Shown piece by piece: positions 44,342 to 53,799 of a DNA stretch of 64,000 nucleotides. The position numbers and the translations under genes were made by a program. The notes beneath the pieces were generated by a model, which was not told the origin of the DNA, did not search any database, and saw only the letters and a program-made list of their open reading frames with translations. The DNA comes from Sphingomonas cremea (GTDB lineage Bacteria > Pseudomonadota > Alphaproteobacteria > Sphingomonadales > Sphingomonadaceae): the NCBI RefSeq assembly GCF_021502585.1, contig NZ_JAKFGM010000002.1:186001-250000 (forward strand), written 5' to 3'. Each line of letters starts with the position of its first letter. Within the stretch, counting starts at the first letter, position 1.

Positions 44342-45976
44342 TTAGCTCGAGCGGCGGAACTGCCAGGCGATTTCGCCGCCAATAGCGGATACTTCCCCGA
44401 CGACAACCAGTTGCAAGGTCGGGACCGGACGACCATGGCCATCGATGAACAGGCTGTCCTCGACCTGAAGCATCGCTCCACGGCAGCGGAAATTCCATGG
44501 TGGCGCGCCTGACGAACGCAAGATCGCACCCATTCCGTCGGCGGTGACGGTTGCTTCGACACCCGGCGCCAAATGGAAGCGAATGGCGAAGGGCGCTGCC
44601 TCGCGGATCTTGCGACGCCCCTTGGGCGTGAGCCGATCCTCACCGCGCACTTCCTTCCCGTCGTTGCCTAGGCTGAGGCGGCGCTGGTGGATCAGGCCGA
44701 AACCCTTCACATAGCCGTCATGACTGGCCTCGATGCGCGAACAATCATTGTCCTCGCTGCGCTCGATCACCACGTCGGCGACGCCCTTGCCGAGACTTCC
44801 ATCCGAAAGGATCGCGGTCGAATTTGTGTCGTCGAGCACCAGCGTCGAATGCGCCGCAGTAGTCCTTAACGCCTCGACCAGTTCGGGGGGCAATTCCGTC
44901 GGCACAGGGCCGGGGCCACCACAATTGACCACCAGTCTCTGGGCGCCATCGCTCATCTCGATTGCCAGGGTGGAAGCGCACCCCGTGGCCGCCATCCGCG
45001 GCGGAGGCGGGGGTGCGGCGTCGACAACGATGATCGTGCCTAATGCGGATAGTCGCTGGTAGCCCCAGCCGCGCGCCTGCCGGAGCGGCCGTGCGCGGAG
45101 GCCGCAACCATCGACCAGTGCCGTGAGTCGCGCCGGATCGCCCGGGTTCCCGCCCTGCCAACTGGACAGTGCGTTATCGCCCATGGTGACCCCATGAAGC
45201 GCCGCCAGGGCCGCGGCCGCGGCATTCTCCAACGCGTCGGGCAGGGTCTGCTTGGCCGCGAAATAGGCCGCCCGGACAAGGCCCAGCCGATCGACGAGCA
45301 GCATTTGTTCCTGCGGGCTACGGCTCATCAGCCCGCCATCCTCGAACTGCGCCGCGGCGAGCGCTCGCATCAGCCCGGATTCCGAGTGCGAAAGGCGCTT
45401 TTGCGCGCCCTGTAAGGTCAGCGAAGCCGTCAGGGCCCCCGCCCAGGCGGTAATGCGTGGCAGGCCTGGAGGAGCCTTGTCGGCGCCAGCATCGAGGTGC
45501 TTTGCGCCGCGAGCCAGCGTGTTGAGTAACGCCGAACGATAGCCCGCATCACGGCTGGAGAGGATGTAAGGCGCATAGGCCGTCCAAAAGAGAATCCGCT
45601 CGCCCCACAGTTCAGGTGCCCAGGCCTCGTCGACGCGCGTCCCATGAGCGATGAGCCAGCGTCCGGCGATGGCCTCCGCCATGCGCGCGCCCTTGTCCCG
45701 GCTTGCCGAGGCAGCCAAATCGCGCAGCCAGGCAAAGCTCTGCATCTCCCGCGCTAGGGGGTCGCGAGTGCCTATGGCAGCAAAGTCGATGTCGGCCAGG
45801 GCCAATTCTTCGCTGCCGAGCACATGCCGGCCCGCGACCAGCGCATCGCCCCTCGCACGGTCTCCGAGCACATGGTCGCGCGGTACCGCAACTAGCCTCA
45901 GCGGCGCGCGGCCCGATCCGAACAGGCGGGAAAGAAGCGAGCCTTTGGCGAGCCGGCCGACGACGTCGTCGCTCAT
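44342..45976 (-). CDS. Heparinase II/III family protein
   Basis: The 544-residue protein has the (alpha/alpha) barrel and C-terminal beta-sandwich of the heparinase II/III family: [59 protein letters not shown], and the C-terminal [19 protein letters not shown]. It lies between purH and rpe on the same strand, a common arrangement in this lineage. It likely acts on an extracellular or cell-surface polysaccharide, but no clear signal peptide is present. The start overlaps rpe by ATGA. Confidence 0.85.
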   Translation of the reverse strand: MSDDVVGRLAKGSLLSRLFGSGRAPLRLVAVPRDHVLGDRARGDALVAGRHVLGSEELALADIDFAAIGTRDPLAREMQSFAWLRDLAASASRDKGARMAEAIAGRWLIAHGTRVDEAWAPELWGERILFWTAYAPYILSSRDAGYRSALLNTLARGAKHLDAGADKAPPGLPRITAWAGALTASLTLQGAQKRLSHSESGLMRALAAAQFEDGGLMSRSPQEQMLLVDRLGLVRAAYFAAKQTLPDALENAAAAALAALHGVTMGDNALSSWQGGNPGDPARLTALVDGCGLRARPLRQARGWGYQRLSALGTIIVVDAAPPPPPRMAATGCASTLAIEMSDGAQRLVVNCGGPGPVPTELPPELVEALRTTAAHSTLVLDDTNSTAILSDGSLGKGVADVVIERSEDNDCSRIEASHDGYVKGFGLIHQRRLSLGNDGKEVRGEDRLTPKGRRKIREAAPFAIRFHLAPGVEATVTADGMGAILRSSGAPPWNFRCRGAMLQVEDSLFIDGHGRPVPTLQLVVVGEVSAIGGEIAWQFRRSS

Positions 45977-46635
45977 GCCCCTCCCCGAAGCGCGGCAATG
46001 TTTGCGGCGTAATTTTCGGGGCCGCCTCGAAAGGCCGCAGTGCCGGCGACCAGCACGGTCGCGCCAGCTTCGATCGCTTGCGGCGCAGTGGCGGCGTCAA
46101 TCCCGCCGTCAACCTCGATGTCGACAACCAAATCCTTCTTGGCGACCTGATTTGCAATCGATTCGATCTTGCGGAGCTGGCTTGCGATGAACTTTTGGCC
46201 TCCAAAGCCGGGATTGACGGTCATCACCAGCACCAGGTCGATTTCTTCCAGGACATAATCGAGCATCTTGGCCGGTGTCGCAGGGTTAAGAGATACGCCC
46301 GCCTTCTTGCCCAGTGCCTTGATTCGCTGGATCGTGCGATGAAGGTGTGGCCCAGCTTCGGGATGGACCGTAATGATGTCGGCGCCGGCGTCTGCGAATG
46401 CATCGATGAAATTGTCGATCGGCGAAATCATCAAATGGACATCGAACGGCTTCGCACTGTGTGGGCGCAGCGCCTTCACTACGCCCGGGCCGATCGTGAT
46501 ATTGGGCACGAAATGCCCGTCCATCACGTCGATATGAATCCAGTCGGCGCCAGCCGCATCGATCGAGCGCACCTCATCGCCCAGCTTGGAGAAATCTGCG
46601 GAAAGGATCGAGGGCGAGATCAGGGTGCGGGCCAT
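45973..46635 (-). CDS. rpe: Ribulose-phosphate 3-epimerase
   Basis: Rpe interconverts ribulose-5-phosphate and xylulose-5-phosphate. The 220-residue TIM-barrel protein has [31 protein letters not shown], the metal-binding [18 protein letters not shown] and [18 protein letters not shown]. It is full length and intact. Its stop codon overlaps the start of the heparinase-like gene, so both are translated from one mRNA. Confidence 0.96.
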   Translation of the reverse strand: MARTLISPSILSADFSKLGDEVRSIDAAGADWIHIDVMDGHFVPNITIGPGVVKALRPHSAKPFDVHLMISPIDNFIDAFADAGADIITVHPEAGPHLHRTIQRIKALGKKAGVSLNPATPAKMLDYVLEEIDLVLVMTVNPGFGGQKFIASQLRKIESIANQVAKKDLVVDIEVDGGIDAATAPQAIEAGATVLVAGTAAFRGGPENYAANIAALRGGA

Positions 46636-46653
46636 GGGCCCGATTAGACGGGA

Positions 46654-47901
46654 TTAGGCGTGCCGGACAAGGTGCGCCGTAAAGAAGCCGTCGAGCCCGC
46701 CTGCCGATTCAATCATACCGGGTAGAACCCGAAGCCAGCCACGAGAATGTGGCGTCACGCCGTCGACCAATGTCGAGGCAGGTTCGATCCGGAAATCGGC
46801 ATGGGCGGCGAGAAAAGCCTCGATCTGGTCCTCGCCTTCATGCGGCTCGAGGCTGCAAACGGCATAGACGAGGCTTCCGCCGCCGGGCCGAACCCAGCTT
46901 GCCGCTTGGCGGAGCAGTCGCGCCTGCATCGCTGCACATTGTTCGATGATAGCGGCGCGGGCCCGGTACAGCACTTCGGGATGGCGACGGAACGTGCCGG
47001 TGGCCGAGCAGGGTGCATCGAGCAGGACGGCGTCGAATTGAGCATCCACCGTCCATTCCAAGGCATCCGCTACTACCGTCACGGCCTTGAGATCGGTGCG
47101 CGTAAGATTGTCGGAAAGTCGGGCCAGACGACTTTCGGATCGATCCAGAGCGGTTACGTCGTGACCGGCGGCGGCCAATTGCATTGTTTTGCCACCCGGC
47201 GCGGCACAGGCATCCAATACACGCTTGGCGTTGGCTGGAACCAAACGCGCGGGAAGCGACGCCGCGAGATCCTGGACCCACCAGCCGCCCTCGCCAAAAC
47301 CGGGCAGGCCGGCGACGGCCCCGGCATTTGCAATGCGTCGATGGCGCGGGGCAAGCGATACGCCTTCGGTAAAGGCGGCGCAGACCCCATCGCTCGCAAA
47401 GCTCAGGTCAAGTGGTGGGCGATGACCGATGGCACGTCGCGCGGCTAGGACGATTTCCTCACCCCAAGCGGCTCCCCAGCGAAGCTCGACGGAATCGGGC
47501 AGGCGGGGCGCATCCAGCGGCGGCAGGCCCTTCCGAAGCAGGGTTCCGAGGACCCCATGCACCAGTCGCCGCGGACCTCCGTCGACCAGCGGTAGCGCGG
47601 TCGCGACCAGCGCATGATCGGGCGTTCCAAGGCCAATCTTCTGCGCCAGCGCCAGCCTCAATACTGCCCGCGCCTTGCTGTCGTCGGGCAGAGGCTGGCG
47701 GGTCGCTCCGTCGATGAGCGCGTCGAGATCGGGCAAGCGGCGCAGCGTCTCCCCAGCGATGGCTGAGGCCAGGGCGGCGTCGGCAGGTGGCAGCCCGCGC
47801 CCTGCCTGTGCCGCATTCTCCATCGTCTGCCCACGCCGGAGCACCGCATCGAGGATGCGCAAAGCAGCTTGACGCGCGGGGAGGCCTTCAGGGCTTGGCA
47901 T
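46654..47901 (-). CDS. rsmB: 16S rRNA m5C methyltransferase (RsmB-like)
   Basis: The 415-residue protein combines an N-terminal NusB-like domain (ALRILDAVLRRGQTMENAA) with a class I methyltransferase core: VLDACAAPGGKTMQLAAAGH, ALDRSESRLARL, VVADALEWTVDAQFDAVLLDAPCSATGT with the catalytic PC, and SLVYAVCSLEPHEGE. It methylates C967 of 16S rRNA in E. coli. It is full length. It starts 27 bases upstream of the divergent small SdhAF4 gene. Confidence 0.92.
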   Translation of the reverse strand: MPSPEGLPARQAALRILDAVLRRGQTMENAAQAGRGLPPADAALASAIAGETLRRLPDLDALIDGATRQPLPDDSKARAVLRLALAQKIGLGTPDHALVATALPLVDGGPRRLVHGVLGTLLRKGLPPLDAPRLPDSVELRWGAAWGEEIVLAARRAIGHRPPLDLSFASDGVCAAFTEGVSLAPRHRRIANAGAVAGLPGFGEGGWWVQDLAASLPARLVPANAKRVLDACAAPGGKTMQLAAAGHDVTALDRSESRLARLSDNLTRTDLKAVTVVADALEWTVDAQFDAVLLDAPCSATGTFRRHPEVLYRARAAIIEQCAAMQARLLRQAASWVRPGGGSLVYAVCSLEPHEGEDQIEAFLAAHADFRIEPASTLVDGVTPHSRGWLRVLPGMIESAGGLDGFFTAHLVRHA

Positions 47902-47929
47902 GGCGCCACTTAGGCATCATTTGCAAAGC

Positions 47930-48094
47930 ATGAAACGGCCAAAGCATGTGAAGCCCCCGGCCTATCTCAGCAAATCGCCGCCTGTGCCGGCACCAATGGC
48001 GGTTGAATCCGACAAACCGGCCGGCGAAAACGAACGACTTGACCCCACCCGCTATGGTGACTGGGAGAAAAAGGGGATCGCCATCGATTTCTGA
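47930..48094 (+). CDS. Succinate dehydrogenase assembly factor 4 homologue (DUF1674)
   Basis: The 54-residue protein begins MKRPKHVKPPAYLSK and ends with the conserved LDPTRYGDWEKKGIAIDF signature of DUF1674. In mitochondria SdhAF4 helps mature the flavinated SdhA subunit. It is full length for the bacterial family. The start at 47930 is inferred from family N-termini. It converges with gpsA. Confidence 0.88.
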   Translation: MKRPKHVKPPAYLSKSPPVPAPMAVESDKPAGENERLDPTRYGDWEKKGIAIDF

Positions 48095-48102
48095 GCGGGC
48101 GA

Positions 48103-49092
48103 TCAATCCTCCTCGTCGCCCGGCGGGCGGCTGAGCATCGTCTTCAACAATTCGTCGACGCTTACTTTGCCGCTGAGCAGTTCGACGACAGCCGCCACAA
48201 GCGGCATGTCGATATTCCGATCCATGGCAATTCGATGAAGCACCGGCGCCGTGTGCGCCCCTTCCGCGACCGTGCGGCGGTCCTTCATCAACTCCGCCGC
48301 GCTCTTCCCCTCTCCAATTGCCTTGCCAAGCGAAAAATTTCGGCTGCTGGTCGATGAGCAGGTGAGCACGAGGTCGCCCAGGCCGGACAGTCCCGCCAGC
48401 GTCTCGCGCCGCCCCCCCATCGACAGCCCGAATCTGGTCATTTCGGCAAAGCCGCGCGCGATCAGGGCGGCGCGGGCATTTTGGCCTAACCCCCGCCCTT
48501 CGGCCACGCCGCAGGCGATCGCCAACACATTTTTGACCGCTCCGCCTACCTCCGCTCCAGCAACGTCGTCGGTGCAATAGGTGCGGAAGGCGGGAAGGTT
48601 GATCCGGCTTCGCAGGGCTTCGCCCAAATCCCTGTCCTCGCACGCAAGAGTTACCGCAGTCGGAAGGCCAGCTGCCACCTCATGAGCGAAGGTCGGCCCG
48701 GACAGCACCGCCACAGGCGAGGTCGGGCATACTTCGCGCGCGACCTCGTGAAGCAATTTGCCCGAGCTTTCCTCAATTCCCTTGGAGCACAGCACCAACG
48801 GCATCTTCGGGCAGGGCGAGCGGCCAAGCACCGCGCGCATATGTTGGGCCGGGGTAACGACGATCCAGGCATCAGCCTGCTTCAGGTCGGAAAAATTGCT
48901 GGTCGCGCGGATTGCAGCGCTCAGTTTCAGTCCCTTGAGATAGATCGGATTCTCATGGATCTTGTTTACGGCGGCGACGACATCGTCCTCGAATGCCCAC
49001 AGTAGCGTTTCGCGCCCGCCAGTCGCGGCGACCTGTGCCAGCGCGGTTCCCCAGGCTCCCCCGCCGACAATCGCCAGCTTTTCGATCGTCAT
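48103..49092 (-). CDS. gpsA: NAD(P)H-dependent glycerol-3-phosphate dehydrogenase
   Basis: GpsA reduces dihydroxyacetone phosphate to sn-glycerol-3-phosphate for phospholipid synthesis. The 329-residue protein has the Rossmann GGGAWGTALAQVAA motif, VLCSKGIEESSGKLLHEV, GPTFAHEVAAGLPTAV, VKNVLAIACGVAEGRGLGQNARAAL and a C-terminal domain ending in SRPPGDEED. It overlaps tsaD upstream by ATGA, so the two genes are co-translated. Confidence 0.95.
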   Translation of the reverse strand: MTIEKLAIVGGGAWGTALAQVAATGGRETLLWAFEDDVVAAVNKIHENPIYLKGLKLSAAIRATSNFSDLKQADAWIVVTPAQHMRAVLGRSPCPKMPLVLCSKGIEESSGKLLHEVAREVCPTSPVAVLSGPTFAHEVAAGLPTAVTLACEDRDLGEALRSRINLPAFRTYCTDDVAGAEVGGAVKNVLAIACGVAEGRGLGQNARAALIARGFAEMTRFGLSMGGRRETLAGLSGLGDLVLTCSSTSSRNFSLGKAIGEGKSAAELMKDRRTVAEGAHTAPVLHRIAMDRNIDMPLVAAVVELLSGKVSVDELLKTMLSRPPGDEED

Positions 49093-50120
49093 GCCTTTAC
49101 CCCCGCGCCCCGCACCTTTTCGCCTTCAGGATCGAGCGGCCAGCGCGCCCGCGCCGGAACGTCGAGCCCGTCGACCAGTCCTGCAGCGAACCGCTCCGCC
49201 CCGGCCCAGCCGATCATCGCCGCATTGTCCGTGCACAGCCAGCCGGGCGGTACGGAAAAGCGACGGCCATGGTCTTCCGCCAACTGCCGAAGCGCTGAGC
49301 GAACCGCGGCATTGGCCGCGACACCGCCAGCCACCACCAGGCTCGGCGCGTCCGAAGCATCGAGCGCTCGCTTGGTTCGGTCGACAAAGCAGTCGACAAC
49401 CGCTTGCTGGAAACTGGCTGCAATATCCTCGGGTCGATGTTCGTTGCTGGCCACCGCACGCTGCACCGCGGATTTTAGCCCCGCAAAACTAAAGTGGGGT
49501 TCTTTTGTCCCCACAAGCGGCCGTGGCAGCGGCACCGCCTGCGGATCGCCATCTTTTGCCAAGGCTTCGATGGCCGGGCCACCCGGATATGCGAGACCAA
49601 GCAGCTTCGCAGCCTTGTCGAACGCTTCGCCCGCGGCATCGTCGATCGTCGTGGCGAGGCGGCGATAATCGCCCACCCCCCGCACTTCCAGCAGCTGACA
49701 ATGGCCGCCGCTGGCTAGAAGCAGAAGATATGGAAATTCCAGCCCTTTATCGACCAGACGGGGGCTCAGGGCATGCCCTTCAAGGTGGTTGACGGCGATC
49801 AAGGGTTTGCCGGCCGACAGGGCCAGTCCCTTGCCCGCAAGCAATCCTACCATCACTCCACCGATCAGTCCCGGGCCGGCGGTCGCGGCGATCGCATCGA
49901 CCTCTCCAATGGCGATGTCGGCTTCATGCAGTACCTGTCGAATAAGGCCGGGGAGTATCTCCACATGGGCTCGGGCAGCGATTTCGGGAACCACGCCCCC
50001 GAATGGACGATGGACATCATTTTGCCCCACTACCGCCTGGGCCAGGATCTGCCGGTCGCTGCCGACCAGAGCGGCAGCGCTATCGTCGCAGGAGGATTCT
50101 AGGGCGAGGATCAGTGCCAT
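49089..50120 (-). CDS. tsaD: tRNA threonylcarbamoyladenosine transferase TsaD
   Basis: TsaD attaches the threonylcarbamoyl group at A37 of ANN-decoding tRNAs. The 343-residue protein (from MALILALESSCDDSAAALV) has HRPFGGVVPEIAARAHVEIL with metal-binding His, LASGGHCQL, FDKAAKLLGLAYPGGPAIE, LVVAGGVAANAAVR and TDNAAMIGWAG. It is full length; upstream in-frame sequence is not required. It is divergent from hemC across 49 bases. Confidence 0.95.
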   Translation of the reverse strand: MALILALESSCDDSAAALVGSDRQILAQAVVGQNDVHRPFGGVVPEIAARAHVEILPGLIRQVLHEADIAIGEVDAIAATAGPGLIGGVMVGLLAGKGLALSAGKPLIAVNHLEGHALSPRLVDKGLEFPYLLLLASGGHCQLLEVRGVGDYRRLATTIDDAAGEAFDKAAKLLGLAYPGGPAIEALAKDGDPQAVPLPRPLVGTKEPHFSFAGLKSAVQRAVASNEHRPEDIAASFQQAVVDCFVDRTKRALDASDAPSLVVAGGVAANAAVRSALRQLAEDHGRRFSVPPGWLCTDNAAMIGWAGAERFAAGLVDGLDVPARARWPLDPEGEKVRGAGVKA

Positions 50121-50169
50121 TCCGCCAAGCCTTTGCCTCAAACCCCCGCTTTGCGCTAGCGCGGCAAAG

Positions 50170-51093
50170 ATGACCCAGCACACCCTTACCATCGGCACTC
50201 GCGGATCGCCGCTGGCATTGGCCCAAGCGCATATGGTCGCGGCAGCGCTGGAAAAGGTCCACGGCTGGCCGACCGGATCGGTGGTCATTATGCCGGTGAA
50301 GACCAGCGGCGATCGGCTTCAGGACCGGCCGCTGGCTGAGGTCGGCGGCAAGGCACTCTGGACCAAAGAACTCGATCTCACGCTGCTGGCTGGGGAAACC
50401 GACTGCTCGGTACATTCGATGAAGGATGTCGAAAGTGAGCGGCCGGAGACATTGGTAATTGCCGCCATGCTCGAGCGCGCCGATGTGCGCGATCGTCTGA
50501 TCGGCGCGGGGTCCATCGGCGATTTGCCGGAAGGAGCGGTGGTCGGCACCAGCTCACCGCGACGAAGTGCCCAAGTCAGGCGACTTCGACCCGATATCCG
50601 CACCACGTCGATCCGCGGGAATGTCGATACCCGGCTGGCCAAGCAGGCGTCGGGCGACATTGACGCAACCCTGCTTGCGGCGGCTGGCCTCGACCGGCTG
50701 GGGCGCAGGGAAGTGGGAGCGGCGGTCGAGGTTTCGGACTTGTTGCCAGCGCCGGCGCAAGGAGCGATCGGCATCGAATGCCGTGCCAGTGACGCCATGA
50801 CGGCAGCCTTGCTGAAGGCGATCGACCACCGCGACACTCATCTTGCGGTGCTGGCCGAGCGTGCCTTTTGCCGCGCGCTAGGCGGAACCTGCCACTCGCC
50901 TGTGGCCGCTTACGCCCAGGTCGAGGGGAATCAGATCAACTTTGGCTGCGAGATACTCAGCGTGGACGGCCGCCATCGAATTGCGGAAGCGGCCCATTTT
51001 GCGGTCGGCGACCTGGAATCGCCTGCATCGCTTGCGCAGGCGATGCTCGAACGGGCACCGCCTGAGATTCGCCGCTTGTTCGAGGGACAATGA
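50170..51093 (+). CDS. hemC: Porphobilinogen deaminase HemC
   Basis: HemC polymerises four porphobilinogen units to hydroxymethylbilane in heme synthesis. The 307-residue protein (MTQHTLTIGTRGSPLALAQA) contains LPLAEVGGKALWTKELDL-type sequence, DCSVHSMKDVESE, VGTSSPRRSAQVRRLRPDI, IRGNVDTRL and the dipyrromethane Cys in ALGGTCHSPVA. It is full length, and it overlaps hemD by ATGA. Confidence 0.95.
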   Translation: MTQHTLTIGTRGSPLALAQAHMVAAALEKVHGWPTGSVVIMPVKTSGDRLQDRPLAEVGGKALWTKELDLTLLAGETDCSVHSMKDVESERPETLVIAAMLERADVRDRLIGAGSIGDLPEGAVVGTSSPRRSAQVRRLRPDIRTTSIRGNVDTRLAKQASGDIDATLLAAAGLDRLGRREVGAAVEVSDLLPAPAQGAIGIECRASDAMTAALLKAIDHRDTHLAVLAERAFCRALGGTCHSPVAAYAQVEGNQINFGCEILSVDGRHRIAEAAHFAVGDLESPASLAQAMLERAPPEIRRLFEGQ

Positions 51094-51752
51094 GAACGTT
51101 ACTCCTGCTACGTCCCGAGCCTGGCCTATCGGCCAGCGTGGAGCGGGCGAAAGCAATGGAGCTGGACGTCGTGCCCTGTCCACTGTTTCGCGTAGAGCCT
51201 GTCGATTGGATCGCGCCCAACCCAGCAGGCTATGATGGCCTACTTTTAACCAGTACGAACGCAGTCAGGTACGGCGGAACCGGCCTTGAAGCGCTAAGAC
51301 ATTTACCGATCCATGCCGTCGGCGCCGCGACCGCGGCCGCCGCCCGGGGCGCGGGCTTTCACGTCCGATCGATTGGGAGCGGAGATCTAACCGACTTGCT
51401 TGCCGGCCTTCCGACGTCGCTAAGGTTGCTGTGGCTGGCAGGCGAAGATCGGCGGGAGGTACAATCCCGGGAGGGGATTGCTATCCGAATTGTCTACAGA
51501 TCGATCCCCATCCAGGCACCCGCCCTGCCTTCGCTCGAAGGAATGGTCGTGGCGGTGCATAGCCCTCGCGCCGGGTCCAGGCTTGCGGAGCTCGCAGGCA
51601 GGCGTGCTCGCACCGCAATCGCCGCAATCAGTGCCGCTGCCGCGGAGGCTTGCGGGACCGGCTGGGAGCGGATCGAAATTGCGGTGCAGCCAGACGATTC
51701 GGCAGTGCTGGCCCTCGCTGCAATGCTGTGTCACACAATGCCGCCACAATGA
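51090..51752 (+). CDS. hemD: Uroporphyrinogen-III synthase HemD
   Basis: HemD closes hydroxymethylbilane into uroporphyrinogen III. The 220-residue protein has the weakly conserved two-domain HemD fold: LLLRPEPGLSASVERAKAME, DGLLLTSTNAVRYGG, AVGAATAAAARGAGFHV, RLLWLAGEDRR, AVHSPRAGSRLAEL and AIAAISAAAAEACGTGWER. Sequence identity within the family is low, but its position directly after hemC and the overlapping ATGA support the call. Confidence 0.9.
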   Translation: MRTLLLLRPEPGLSASVERAKAMELDVVPCPLFRVEPVDWIAPNPAGYDGLLLTSTNAVRYGGTGLEALRHLPIHAVGAATAAAARGAGFHVRSIGSGDLTDLLAGLPTSLRLLWLAGEDRREVQSREGIAIRIVYRSIPIQAPALPSLEGMVVAVHSPRAGSRLAELAGRRARTAIAAISAAAAEACGTGWERIEIAVQPDDSAVLALAAMLCHTMPPQ

Positions 51753-52567
51753 CCTCTGCTCATCCTCGTCAAGCAACTTCCTGGACCGCGCGCTTCGCCT
51801 TGGGATTATTGTTGCTCATTGCCGGCGCCGCACTTGCGACCTGGGGCCTGTCGCGCTGGGAAGAAGGCGCGCGCTTTTTCGGGATCACACCGCGACAGCC
51901 GCTACAAGTGGTCCGTCAAACCCCGCCACCGCCCGCGACCGCGGTCGTCGCCGACCCGCTGGCGGCCGCGGACTCCGCCCGTATCGCGAGCATCGAGTCA
52001 CGATTAGGTGCGATTGAAAGCCAAGCTCAGGCTGCGGCCGGATCAGCCGGCCGGGCCGATGCAATGCTCGTCGCTTTCGCCGCACGCCGGGCAATCGACC
52101 GCGGCGTGGCGCTCGGATATCTTGAGCCCCTGCTGGTCCAGCGCTTCGGAACAGCCCACCAGGCGGCAGTGGCTACCATCGTCACTGCTTCGCGCGACCC
52201 GGTTCGGCTCGACAGCCTGGTCGCGGAATATGAGGCATTGGAACCGGCGCTGCGCGGCGGCGGGCCAGAGGAGGGTTGGTGGGAAGCGTTTCGACGCGAA
52301 TTGGGCACGATTGTTTCCATCCACCGCGCTGACACGCCATCACCCCAACCACAGGCTCGGGTCGATCGGGCTTTGGCGCGGCTCAAGGCTGGCGAAGTCG
52401 ATGCCGCGCTGGCCGAGACGATGCGCTTGCCCGGGGCAGCCAATGCCGACAAATGGATCGTCCGTGCCCGCCGCTATATTACTGTTCACCGGGCGCTGGA
52501 TGAGATTGAATCGGCGGCACTTTTGGGCAGCCCCTCCTTGCCGATTCCGCCAATTCCACCGCGTTAA
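51749..52567 (+). CDS. Mitofilin-like (COG4223) membrane protein
   Basis: The 272-residue protein has one membrane helix (about residues 14-34, ARFALGLLLLIAGAALATWG), a Pro/Ala-rich linker, a coiled-coil-prone segment (IASIESRLGAIESQAQAAAG) and a helical C-terminal domain. The hemC-hemD-COG4223 order is common in alphaproteobacteria, where the protein is regarded as a distant relative of mitofilin with a possible role in envelope organisation. It overlaps the hemD stop by four bases. Confidence 0.75.
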   Translation: MTSAHPRQATSWTARFALGLLLLIAGAALATWGLSRWEEGARFFGITPRQPLQVVRQTPPPPATAVVADPLAAADSARIASIESRLGAIESQAQAAAGSAGRADAMLVAFAARRAIDRGVALGYLEPLLVQRFGTAHQAAVATIVTASRDPVRLDSLVAEYEALEPALRGGGPEEGWWEAFRRELGTIVSIHRADTPSPQPQARVDRALARLKAGEVDAALAETMRLPGAANADKWIVRARRYITVHRALDEIESAALLGSPSLPIPPIPPR

Positions 52568-52677
52568 CGGGGTTGGCAAGCGGCCTTCTATTTGCGAATC
52601 TGCAGGCAAGCTTTGGTTCAGCCCGGTTGATCTAAAGCATTGGCGACATTGTCGAAGTTCAAGGGGGTTTTGAAGCC

Positions 52678-53781
52678 ATGACGTCGCATTTGTGCCGCTT
52701 CCTGACCGGTGCGGGCCTGGTTGCCTTGACCGCCCTTGCGCATGGCCAGCCGTCCAATGGCGATCCACTTGCGCCCCTTCCTCCTGACACCTCCAAGCCG
52801 CAGTCGACGGTTCAGCAACCTGCCCTGCGGCAGCTTCCGCCCCGTATTGCACCCGCCGCGCTCCGCGACAGAATCACCAGCCTTGGCCGTTCGTTCAATG
52901 GCATCGCGGGGATTTCGGTCGTTTCGATGACCGATGGCTGGCAAGCCGATTATAATGCCACCACTCTCTTCCCCCAGCAAAGCTGTTCCAAACTTTGGGT
53001 GGCGATCACGGCGATGGATGCGGTCGATAAAGGACGGATCAGCCTGAACGACCGAGTTACCCTGCGTCGCGACGATCTCACTCTGTTCCACCAGCCCATC
53101 AGCACCAAGATTCTTGGCGGCGGCCACACCACGACGCTCGGCTCCCTATTGTTCACGGCCATTACAGAGAGCGACAACACTGCCAACGACAAGCTGATGC
53201 GGTCGGTCGGCGGACCCCAGGCGGTGCGCGATATGATCGCGGCAAAAGGTTTGGGTTCCATCCGTTTCTATGAAGGCGAAAGGGCGCTCCAATCGAAGAT
53301 AGCGGGCCTGATCTGGAGCCAGAGCTATTCCATTGGCGACGCGTTCTACAAGGCGCGCGGCGCACTTCCAGCTTCGGTTCGGCGCGCTTCGTTCGAGCGA
53401 TACATTGCCGATCCCTATGATGGTGCGGCACCGCATTCGGTCGCGTTGGCGCTGGCTCGCCTGAAGAAGGGTGAATTGCTATCGCCCGCATCCACCCAGC
53501 GACTGTTGGCTACGATGGGCTCGACCAAGACAGGCGCGCTCCGAGTGCGAGCTGCGCTCAAGCCGGGATGGAAATGGAGTCACAAGACCGGTACCGGCCA
53601 GGACTTCCAAGGGCGGGTCGGAGGCATCAACGATATCGGCATCCTCACTGCGCCGGATGGAACCACCTACACCATGGCGATCATGACGGTCCCCAATAAA
53701 GCCGATGGCGCGTCACAAGATCTGATGCAGGCAGTGACGCGAGCTGTGATGGCCAGTCACGAGGCGCGCCGTACCCTTTAA
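52678..53781 (+). CDS. Class A beta-lactamase-related serine hydrolase with large insertion
   Basis: The 367-residue protein has a signal peptide (about residues 1-23, ending AHG). It has the complete class A active-site set: S102xxK105 (QSCSK), S165DN, E201 in ERALQ (ExxLN with Asn replaced by Gln, exactly 36 residues after SDN as in class A enzymes), and K323TG (SHKTGTG). Between the omega loop and KTG it has about 54 extra residues (roughly 206-258) with no counterpart in typical TEM-like enzymes. Whether it hydrolyses beta-lactams or acts on peptidoglycan is unknown. It has a single gene context. Confidence 0.8.
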   Translation: MTSHLCRFLTGAGLVALTALAHGQPSNGDPLAPLPPDTSKPQSTVQQPALRQLPPRIAPAALRDRITSLGRSFNGIAGISVVSMTDGWQADYNATTLFPQQSCSKLWVAITAMDAVDKGRISLNDRVTLRRDDLTLFHQPISTKILGGGHTTTLGSLLFTAITESDNTANDKLMRSVGGPQAVRDMIAAKGLGSIRFYEGERALQSKIAGLIWSQSYSIGDAFYKARGALPASVRRASFERYIADPYDGAAPHSVALALARLKKGELLSPASTQRLLATMGSTKTGALRVRAALKPGWKWSHKTGTGQDFQGRVGGINDIGILTAPDGTTYTMAIMTVPNKADGASQDLMQAVTRAVMASHEARRTL

Positions 53782-53799
53782 ACTTCGTCGCAAAACACG

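Noticed and set aside
44342-47901. Possible biosynthetic gene cluster around the heparinase-like gene
   Set aside because: The neighbours are purH, rpe and rsmB, all housekeeping genes; the arrangement looks like a conserved lineage operon.
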